Source: Candidatus Pyrohabitans sp. JdFR-17 (GTDB taxonomy: Archaea; Hydrothermarchaeota; Hydrothermarchaeia; Hydrothermarchaeales; BMS3B). From it: a stretch of 40,572 nt of DNA. The notes under the pieces are model-generated. The model was not told where the DNA came from, searched no databases, and was given only the letters and a program-made list of their open reading frames with translations. Position numbers and translations under genes: made by a program. Shown piece after piece: positions 34,689 to 40,572 of the stretch. Positions within the stretch are counted from its first letter, which is position 1, and each line of letters starts with the position of its first letter. The stretch is taken from NCBI GenBank assembly GCA_002011115.2, contig MTME02000092.1:1-40572 (forward strand), in the 5' to 3' direction.

Positions 34689-36823
34689 TACGGCACCACC
34701 TGTATACTCCCGGAAATTCCGTAGCGCGAGCCGTTGTACGTCACCACCCCTGAAAACGAGACGGTGCCATAGATGCCCTCGGCGTTGATTACCTCCACCT
34801 CCACCCTGCCTGGAACATTTGCAACCACACTGCCGGGGCTAACCTCTATCCCCGGGGTTGCCGTGAAGTTCAGGGGTAGAGTTCCCTCATATCCAGCGGG
34901 CACCAGGTTGAGCACCGCCACTGCTTTCTCACCCCTGCCCAATCTCAGCATGCTCTCGTGCTCCACCACAACCGGTACCCCAGTGACGGTAACCGAAACT
35001 GGAAGGGAATGCTCGCCGTAGGTGATTCTTCCGCCGTAGGCCCCTGGAGGAGTATACTTATCTGCCACAATGTCCACCCTGTAACTGTAGTCGTTGAGCT
35101 TCACCACAGAGTAGTTGAGCGGAAATTCAGCGCTGAGCTCGTGAGTGACCGGTTTTATGGTGTAGACATCCACCTGGATGCTTGATGCTGCACCCTGCGC
35201 TACACTCACTCCCTTCGGAGCCACAACCGCATACCCATTCCTCCCCGCTATTACCTCCAGCTTCGCATTTCCCACGCTAACAGTATACCTGCCCATATCC
35301 AAACTCTCTGCGTACAGGGTTACATTCGCCACGAAGGGTGTGTTTCCACTCTCAGGCTCAACAAAGGCCCTTATACCCGGGGGTGTGGCAACCCTGAGGG
35401 TATACTCTGCTGGAGAAAACTGGTTGTTTCGCACAACCAGCGCCCTGACCGCAGCATATACCCCCTGCTCAATATACACCAAGTCTGAACTCAGCCTGAC
35501 GTCGTAGTCCCTTCTCACCGGCTTGAGGTAAATCCTGTAGAGCTCGTGCATTTTGCCTGAACTCGCATTTATGGTCACCACGTAGGGCTTCTCCCTCTTC
35601 AGAATCAGCCCCCTCTTTTGCGCCTCCCTCTTCGCCAGCAGGGTGAGCTTTGCCTCAAAGGGCGCAACTCCTCTGGCAGGCTCTACCCGCGCCTCAATGG
35701 CGGAGGGTGCCGTCACATTCAGCACCACCTCACCATGGCCCGCCACATACACCGGAAGCTCCATCTCCTGACCAACAATCGGGCTGAGCTCCACCCTAGG
35801 GAGCAGCACCTTGAAGGCGTTGCCCACCGCAATGGTTGAAACTCCGGTGAAGCTTCCGTCGCTCATGGCAACTCCGCTGAATGGAGACAGCGCAGAGTAC
35901 TGCTCCAGAAACTCCTGGGTTACCGTCATGCCCACCGACGGACCCATGGCAATTGCGTCCAAAAACTGGGGCGAGAAGAAGGTAACGGGGTTCATAAGCA
36001 TCACAGCCCCAACAGCTCCTGCGGTGATGCCCGTAATGAATCCCAGAGCCATGCTCACAGCTATAGTCACCGGCAGCATTGCAATCCACAGGATTTTAAA
36101 AATTGCTGAGAGGAGTCCTCCCTCCCTCTTTTTTAGAGGGTTGTTTATTCTCACATAGCTCTCAACCCTCTCATCCGGCGATATACCGGTTATTTTTATG
36201 TACTGACCGTCTCCCACCGGGCCGATAGCCCTGATTCTCATAGTGGCGTTGAAGGGCGGCACTCCCGAGGCTGAGAGCTCTGCAGCCACGTACCTGGTGG
36301 AGCTCTCAGCTTTCAGGCGAACCTCCTGCCTGAAATCTCCTATAGACACAACCCTTACGGGATACTCAACCTCCTCCCCCGGCTTCAGGAAAACCATCTT
36401 CTGTGCTCCAGGAAGTATAGCAAAGCTCGGCGACCTAATGGCGGTGACCCACATGCGGGAGAAGTAGAGCAAGTTGTCCATGCGGGAAGCAAGAACCACC
36501 TTCCCCTGCCCCTCACCGGCTATCTCAACCTTCCCCTGCGAGAGCTCAATTGAAAAGGGGGCGCTGTGGGGACCACGTAGAATCAGCACCTCGCCGTTTG
36601 AGCTGAGCTCACCCACTCCTGTGCTGTCAGACCTGAATATTACCTGCCCCGGATGCTCCAGAGCTGGAAGCTCGGGCAAATTCACGGCTTCCGGTGTTTC
36701 CGGGGGTGGTATAGACACCTGCACCTGTACTGGAGGTGCTTCGGACTCCTGAGTGCAGCCGGCGAGGAGGAGCATTGCGAGGAGCGAAGCAATTAAATGC
36801 ATCCTCAGGCTCATCGTCTTCAT
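34688..36823 (-). CDS. Large lipoprotein with beta-sandwich repeats and an internal hydrophobic region
   Basis: This 711-residue protein has a lipobox signal (LLAMLLLAGC, Cys23) followed by a Pro-rich linker. Several beta-rich, Ig- or CARDB-like segments follow. The motif PPFNATMRI/APFEAKLTL/TPFVANVTL recurs, each preceded by a glycine- or proline-rich turn, suggesting diverged repeats of about 110-130 residues. An unusual hydrophobic stretch at about 235-280 (two likely membrane segments, starting LLSAIFKILWIAML) splits the N-terminal and C-terminal extracellular parts. I do not recognise a known family. It may be a surface or transport-associated protein. The upstream TATA region contains a nine-base inverted repeat. 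Confidence 0.7.
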   Translation of the reverse strand: MKTMSLRMHLIASLLAMLLLAGCTQESEAPPVQVQVSIPPPETPEAVNLPELPALEHPGQVIFRSDSTGVGELSSNGEVLILRGPHSAPFSIELSQGKVEIAGEGQGKVVLASRMDNLLYFSRMWVTAIRSPSFAILPGAQKMVFLKPGEEVEYPVRVVSIGDFRQEVRLKAESSTRYVAAELSASGVPPFNATMRIRAIGPVGDGQYIKITGISPDERVESYVRINNPLKKREGGLLSAIFKILWIAMLPVTIAVSMALGFITGITAGAVGAVMLMNPVTFFSPQFLDAIAMGPSVGMTVTQEFLEQYSALSPFSGVAMSDGSFTGVSTIAVGNAFKVLLPRVELSPIVGQEMELPVYVAGHGEVVLNVTAPSAIEARVEPARGVAPFEAKLTLLAKREAQKRGLILKREKPYVVTINASSGKMHELYRIYLKPVRRDYDVRLSSDLVYIEQGVYAAVRALVVRNNQFSPAEYTLRVATPPGIRAFVEPESGNTPFVANVTLYAESLDMGRYTVSVGNAKLEVIAGRNGYAVVAPKGVSVAQGAASSIQVDVYTIKPVTHELSAEFPLNYSVVKLNDYSYRVDIVADKYTPPGAYGGRITYGEHSLPVSVTVTGVPVVVEHESMLRLGRGEKAVAVLNLVPAGYEGTLPLNFTATPGIEVSPGSVVANVPGRVEVEVINAEGIYGTVSFSGVVTYNGSRYGISGSIQVVP

Positions 36824-36846
36824 GTATGTATTTTCTTTTATTATAT

Positions 36847-36877
36847 ATTATTGTTGCGCCCTCCTTCAAACAATAAT
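36847..36877. promoter_or_regulatory. Perfect 9+9 inverted repeat between divergent genes
   Basis: ATTATTGTT and AACAATAAT flank a 13-base spacer, so half-sites are 22 bases apart, about two helical turns. It overlaps the TATA-like region (ATATATTA) of the lipoprotein gene and is 88 bases before the ACT/HTH regulator start. It is a candidate operator for that regulator. Confidence 0.5.
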
Positions 36878-36964
36878 TAGAACAAACTGCAAGATGGGGT
36901 GTGCCCTGCTGGTCGGCATGGCAAAATAGATAAATTTATTAATCCACACTCCGACAATTAATAG

Positions 36965-37474
36965 ATGCCAATGTGGAGCGAGATAGAGAAGCACTTCAAA
37001 AAATTTCCGATGCAGAAGCGGGTAGCACTTTTTCTTCTTCGCAAGGGTTTCCAGGTTAATGAGCAAGCCCGCGTCTGCGTGGGCGGGATAGAGATACCCC
37101 ATACTCAGATTGCGAAAGAGCTGGGCATAGACCGCCGCGTGGTAGACGCCACGGCGGAGAGGATTAAGAAGGAAGAGAGTCTGTACAGGATATTCAGCAA
37201 CCTTAGCTGCGTGGCATTCCTCCGCGACGTGGCGCCCATGCTGGGGCTTAGCGTGGTGATAATAACGCCGGACGACGCATCGAAGCCCGGGATAATAGGC
37301 AGCGTTGCGTCGAAGATATCTGAGTGGGGCATACCAATAAGGCAAGCCATAGCAGACGACCCATACCTTTTCGAGGAACCCAGACTGACCATAATAACCG
37401 AGGGGGAGCTGCCGGGGGAGCTTATAAAGGAGCTAAAGGCGCTCAAGGGGGTAAAGAGGCTAACAATAATTTAG
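36965..37474 (+). CDS. HTH-ACT domain regulator of amino acid metabolism (COG2150-like)
   Basis: This is a 169-residue protein with an N-terminal winged HTH (about 10-75, containing IPHTQIAKELGIDRRVVDAT) and a C-terminal ACT domain (about 85-169, containing PGIIGSVASKISEWGIPIRQ). ACT domains bind amino acids or related small ligands and control oligomer state. The family is archaeal, and I cannot name the ligand. The gene has its own TATA-like AAATTTATTAA about 25-30 bases upstream. It is first in a run with two luciferase-like genes and mqnD, 33 bases before the next start. Confidence 0.88.
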   Translation: MPMWSEIEKHFKKFPMQKRVALFLLRKGFQVNEQARVCVGGIEIPHTQIAKELGIDRRVVDATAERIKKEESLYRIFSNLSCVAFLRDVAPMLGLSVVIITPDDASKPGIIGSVASKISEWGIPIRQAIADDPYLFEEPRLTIITEGELPGELIKELKALKGVKRLTII

Positions 37475-37507
37475 CTTTTTCCACGTCATCTTTGGGAATA
37501 CGGGGCA

Positions 37508-38464
37508 ATGAAAATCTCACTGGGGCTTACGACGAGCATGCCCGTGACGCAGGGGGTGGAGCTTGCAAGGCTTGCTGAGGAGCTGGGATACGAAAGAATA
37601 TTCGTGGGCGAGGATGCGCTATCCCGCGAGATTTTCACGTACCTCTCCACCATCGCCGTTAAAACGCAGGATATACCCATAGCCTCTGGAATATTATCGC
37701 CCTATCTCAGAAGCCTTGTGCTCATCGCCTCAGCCACGGCGGGACTGCAGATGATTACAGGAAACCGCTTTTCCCTGGGCATTGGTGTTGGGGGCATTCC
37801 TGAGATTGTGAAGCTCACAGGCAGAGAGCCACGCAACCCGGTGGCTGTGCTGAGGGAAACCGCTGAGGTGCTGCGCAGAATATTCCGCGGCGAGGAAGTG
37901 ACATACGAGGGTAGAAAGGCGTGCCTCCGAGGCTACAGACTTCGCATAAAGGGCGTGGCAACACCTGAGATTCTGTTCGGTGTGCGCGGGAAAAAGCTAC
38001 TTGCCCTCGCAGGCGAGGTCAGCGACGGCGTAATCTTCAGCGGGCCCAACGAGTACCTCAGGCAGGCGATTGAAGTGGTTAGAAAAGCGGCGAAAAAGGC
38101 AGGAAGAAGGTTCGCAAACATGCACAGGGTGGTGTGGAAGGGCTTTGTACTTGGCGACGATGTAAAAAAAGCGAAGCATATTACCGCAACGATGATTGCA
38201 AGCTCGCCCAGAGAGGTGCTCCGTATGCTGGAGCTGGAAGAGGTGGCGGAGGAGATAAAGCAGGCTTTTCTCAGGCGGGACTACGCCCTCGCGTCAAAGC
38301 TTGTGCCGGACAGAGCCCTGCAGGAGTTCTGCTTTTTTGGCACAAGAGAGGAGATTCTGGATGCGATGGAAGAGCTTCACCGTCTGGGCTTCGAAGAGTT
38401 CATTGTCGGCCCGCCCTTCGGCGACTCAGCTATAGAGGTGGTGCGCAGCTTTGGCAGCGCCTGA
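37508..38464 (+). CDS. F420-dependent luciferase-like oxidoreductase (Mer-related)
   Basis: This is a 318-residue TIM-barrel protein of the luciferase-like family that includes methylene-H4MPT reductase (Mer). It begins MKISLGLTTSMPVTQGVELA and has SLGIGVGG and the usual C-terminal EFIVGPPFG. The family generally uses F420 or flavin. It differs from canonical Mer in many positions and is followed by a second, divergent family member, so I do not call it Mer. Its 3' end overlaps the next gene by 14 bases. It probably acts with LLM2 and MqnD in one pathway; substrate unknown. Confidence 0.8.
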   Translation: MKISLGLTTSMPVTQGVELARLAEELGYERIFVGEDALSREIFTYLSTIAVKTQDIPIASGILSPYLRSLVLIASATAGLQMITGNRFSLGIGVGGIPEIVKLTGREPRNPVAVLRETAEVLRRIFRGEEVTYEGRKACLRGYRLRIKGVATPEILFGVRGKKLLALAGEVSDGVIFSGPNEYLRQAIEVVRKAAKKAGRRFANMHRVVWKGFVLGDDVKKAKHITATMIASSPREVLRMLELEEVAEEIKQAFLRRDYALASKLVPDRALQEFCFFGTREEILDAMEELHRLGFEEFIVGPPFGDSAIEVVRSFGSA

Positions 38465-39326
38465 GCTTGGCATTAACTTCAACGGCGACTTGGGCAGGGA
38501 AGAAGCTGCTACGAGGGCAGTTGCAGCCGAGCGCAGCGGTGTTCGCTACCTGTGGGTGGGCGAATCCAAGCCGCTTGTGCATCCTTTCCCGATAATGACC
38601 CTCCTTGCGGAGAGCACAATGCATGCCAAAATAGGCTCTGCAATACTCTCAGCGATAAGCAACCGCTGCTTCCACATCGCAAAGGCATTTACTGTGCTCA
38701 AGGAAGTATACGGGGAGCGCTTTATCGCAGGCATTGCTCCGGGGGACTTGCACGGGTTGAGGGTGGAGTGCATCGCGAGCAGGGGTGTGGTGGCGCGCCT
38801 CGAGAAGTGCATCTCCAAAATAGAGGGAGTGGTACCCGTCTTTGTTGGAGCCTCAGGACCAAAGCTGATAGAGTTAGCCAGTATGAGGAGCGATGGTGTG
38901 ATACTCAACTACGCTCACCCAGAGTTCATAAAGTGGGCTCTCCGCCATGTAAGGAGGAAGACGTACATCGCCTGCATCGCACCTGCGCTTGTTCTGCCAG
39001 ATAAGGAAAATATCGCGGAGCTCAGGGGCGCAGCCGCAGTCATAGCGAGTGGCGCAAATCCTGTGTTTATCGCAGATATGGGCATTGGAGAGAAGGTGGC
39101 TGAAGTTAAAGATATAGTGAAGCGAGGCAGATGGAGCGAGCTTGCAGAACATGAGAGCTTCCTCCTGGAGCACTTTACCATCTCCGGGAGCGTGGACGAG
39201 GTGGTGGAGAGGATAGAGGAGCTGGCTAAGCTCGGCGTGGAGCAGGTCATCCTCGGCTCCCCTTTTGTTAAGAGCACAGCATTTGAGAAAATAATAAATA
39301 CCATAAGCGAGAGGCTAGGCGTATGA
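38451..39326 (+). CDS. Second luciferase-like oxidoreductase (short, divergent)
   Basis: This is a 291-residue paralogue from TTG 38451, overlapping the upstream gene by 14 bases. It shows the family pattern (YLWVGESKPLVHPFPIMTLL, ERFIAGIAPGD, and C-terminal KLGVEQVILGSPFV). It lacks about 25 residues relative to its neighbour, chiefly around the segment after the GxGxG-like strand, so its cofactor pocket may be altered. The two may form a heterodimer, as in bacterial luciferase; that is inference. Its stop overlaps the mqnD ATG (ATGA). Confidence 0.75.
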   Translation: MAAPELGINFNGDLGREEAATRAVAAERSGVRYLWVGESKPLVHPFPIMTLLAESTMHAKIGSAILSAISNRCFHIAKAFTVLKEVYGERFIAGIAPGDLHGLRVECIASRGVVARLEKCISKIEGVVPVFVGASGPKLIELASMRSDGVILNYAHPEFIKWALRHVRRKTYIACIAPALVLPDKENIAELRGAAAVIASGANPVFIADMGIGEKVAEVKDIVKRGRWSELAEHESFLLEHFTISGSVDEVVERIEELAKLGVEQVILGSPFVKSTAFEKIINTISERLGV

Positions 39327-40141
39327 GAGTAGCAATAGCTCATAGCCCTGATCCAGACGACGCCTTCATGTTCTACGCCCTCGCGACAGGTAAAATACAG
39401 AGCGAATTTGAATTCGTGGATGTGATGGCAGACATAGAGACGCTGAACAGAAAGGCAATGCAGGGTGAGTACGAGGTCACGGCGATATCAATCCACGCGT
39501 ATCCCTATCTGGCGGAGCGTTATGCCCTGCTCAACTGCGGGGCGAGCATGGGTGATAACTATGGCCCAATCGTTGTCGCCAGGGAAAAGCTGGATTCTCT
39601 GGAAGGGAAGCGCATCGCCATACCAGGGAAGCTCACCTCAGCTTACCTCGCCCTGAAGCTGTATGAGCGCAACTTCTCGCCTGTAGAGGTGCCCTTTGAC
39701 CGCATCCCCGAGGCGGTGGCGAAGGGTGAGGTCGACGCTGGTTTGCTCATCCATGAGGGGCAGCTTACCTACCCTGAGCTGGGCTTGGTGAAGGTGGTAG
39801 ATTTAGGAGAGTGGTGGCATAGCGAGACCTCGCTTCCTTTACCTCTGGGTGGCAACGCCATAAGGCGAGACCTTGGCGATGAGGTTATCCACAAGGTAGC
39901 TTCTTACCTCAAGCAGAGCATACGCTATGCCCTAGAGCACGAAGAAGAAGCCTTAGAATACGCGCTTCAGTTTGGGCGGGGACTTGACAGGGAGAAGAAC
40001 AGGAAGTTCGTAAGGATGTACGTCAACGAGTACACCCTCGACTACGGCGAAAAGGGCAGGCAGGCTATAAAGTTGTTCTTAAAGAGAGGCTATGAGGAGG
40101 GTATACTCCCCAAATACGTTGAACCCGAGTTTATAGGGTAG
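39323..40141 (+). CDS. mqnD: 1,4-dihydroxy-6-naphthoate synthase homologue (MqnD)
   Basis: MqnD converts cyclic dehypoxanthinyl futalosine to 1,4-dihydroxy-6-naphthoate in the futalosine route to menaquinone. The protein has the periplasmic-binding-protein-like fold and acts in the cytoplasm. The 272 residues show the N-terminal HSPDPDDAFMFYALATG, then AISIHAYPYLAERYALL, LIHEGQLTYPELGL and the C-terminal MYVNEYTLDYGEKGR, all family-typical, and there is no signal peptide. It overlaps the preceding oxidoreductase by four bases and the convergent small gene by 11. No other mqn gene is in the window. Confidence 0.88.
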   Translation: MRVAIAHSPDPDDAFMFYALATGKIQSEFEFVDVMADIETLNRKAMQGEYEVTAISIHAYPYLAERYALLNCGASMGDNYGPIVVAREKLDSLEGKRIAIPGKLTSAYLALKLYERNFSPVEVPFDRIPEAVAKGEVDAGLLIHEGQLTYPELGLVKVVDLGEWWHSETSLPLPLGGNAIRRDLGDEVIHKVASYLKQSIRYALEHEEEALEYALQFGRGLDREKNRKFVRMYVNEYTLDYGEKGRQAIKLFLKRGYEEGILPKYVEPEFIG

Positions 40142-40400
40142 AGATGCCCTCCTCCACATATCCCTTAATAAGCCTGAGTAGCTTTTCTTTATCCTCCTTA
40201 CCAAGGGTTTCAAACATCTCAATAAAATACCCGAAGATCTTTTTTACTGGTATTCTCAGCTCCCCCACGTCCGAATCAAGGATGACGTAATCTTCACCCT
40301 CTATCTCCCTAATTTCCTTCGCCTTAAAAACAGAAAAGAGGAATTCCTCCTCACTCACGTTCTCCTTTTTTGGCAGAAATACTCCTATACCTTCGCTCAT
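40131..40400 (-). CDS. Small acidic hypothetical protein
   Basis: This 89-residue product is highly charged (Glu/Lys rich) with no membrane segment or recognised motif. It has an N-terminal strand-rich half and a C-terminal helix (DKEKLLRLIKGYVEEG). I do not recognise a family. A palindromic TATA box (40421-40430) lies about 22-30 bases upstream of the ATG, so its mRNA is probably leaderless or nearly so. The 3' end overlaps mqnD by 11 bases on the opposite strand. Confidence 0.65.
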   Translation of the reverse strand: MSEGIGVFLPKKENVSEEEFLFSVFKAKEIREIEGEDYVILDSDVGELRIPVKKIFGYFIEMFETLGKEDKEKLLRLIKGYVEEGISTL

Positions 40401-40420
40401 GCATAACCCTGGGTGGCGTG

Positions 40421-40430
40421 GTTATATAAC
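40421..40430. promoter_or_regulatory. Palindromic TATA box GTTATATAAC
   Basis: This is a perfect ten-base palindrome containing TTATATAA, about 20-30 bases upstream of the minus-strand gene start at 40400. Being symmetric, it could direct transcription both ways, toward the structured stretch at 40441-40540 on the plus strand. Confidence 0.5.
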
Positions 40431-40440
40431 GCTTGCGCTC

Positions 40441-40540
40441 CGCTTAGAGTAAGCGCCCTCATAAAAGATACGGAAAGTGTGATAGGGGTTGCCCGGAACA
40501 TAGTTCCGGGTGACGAAGCGGGTGCGGCGCCCTTATATGA
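40441..40540 (+). other. GC-rich structured intergenic segment, possible small RNA or leader
   Basis: Two hairpins are visible: CGCTT-AGAGT-AAGCG (40441-40455) and a perfect eight-pair stem CCCGGAAC-ATA-GTTCCGGG (40492-40510). The region from about 40485 to 40536 is much more GC-rich than its AT-rich flanks, with GGTGACGAAGCGGGTGCGGC following the stem. ATAAAAGA at about 40461 could be its TATA box. No known RNA family is recognised. Confidence 0.35.
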
Positions 40541-40572
40541 AAAACTTTAAATCCTATCAGGGAAATGCAATA

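Noticed and set aside
35796-36089. 97-residue minus-strand ORF inside the lipoprotein gene
   Set aside because: It is a frame-shifted shadow of the hydrophobic segment, with no independent start signal.
37508-38464. Canonical methylene-H4MPT reductase (Mer)
   Set aside because: It is in the same family but differs from Mer in the N-terminal and active-site segments I can recall, and it is paired with a divergent paralogue beside mqnD rather than C1 genes.

Overview
This window is from an archaeon, most likely a euryarchaeote. The evidence is archaeal ribosomal protein eS1, TiaS, formylmethanofuran:H4MPT formyltransferase (Ftr), F420-type luciferase-like oxidoreductases, a DUF835 regulator, a paired radical-SAM lipoyl synthase system, and a tRNA gene without an encoded CCA. 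An MqnD homologue points to menaquinone made by the futalosine route. That combination fits an Archaeoglobi-like lineage or another lineage related to methanogens or alkane oxidisers, but a finer placement is inference. Genes are tightly packed, with several stop/start overlaps and convergent overlaps.

Layout: (1) Positions 1-54 hold the end of an insertion element that runs off the left edge. (2) gatC-gatA-gatB lie on the minus strand (85-3040), followed by a PRC-barrel membrane protein. (3) Positions 3819-9793 hold a signalling island. It is a five-gene overlapping minus-strand operon: two-TM coiled-coil protein, globin-coupled PAS sensor, GAF/PAS histidine kinase, stand-alone receiver, and a type IV pilus/secretion ATPase. 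A second copy of the two-TM protein sits convergently at its far end. (4) Positions 10022-17993 hold eS1, a DUF92 membrane protein whose Shine-Dalgarno lies in a hairpin, a four-gene lipoate operon (radical SAM, lipoate ligase, GcvH-like carrier, radical SAM), an HTH regulator, tiaS and ftr. (5) tRNA-Arg(CCU) follows at 18071-18145. (6) One secreted protein of about 4165 residues fills 18561-31058. It is built of a duplicated beta-helix, about fifteen CARDB modules, Ig-like domains and an S-layer-like C-terminus, and a GAF-PAS-DUF835-wHTH regulator lies just upstream of it. (7) Positions 33133-34688 are an insertion-sequence graveyard: a doubly truncated transposase, an internally deleted IS6-like element, the tail of an amidohydrolase gene, and a frameshifted wHTH gene. 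(8) Positions 34688-40400 hold a large lipoprotein, then an ACT/HTH regulator followed by two luciferase-like oxidoreductases and mqnD in one overlapping operon, and finally a small convergent gene.

How the parts work together: the signalling island reads as a heme-based gas sensor and kinase output translationally coupled to a pilus/secretion motor. The lipoate operon carries both the ligase and synthase steps together with its own carrier protein. The giant protein, the lipoprotein and the PRC-barrel protein make up a substantial cell-surface inventory. Functions beyond family level are inferred from sequence and context only.
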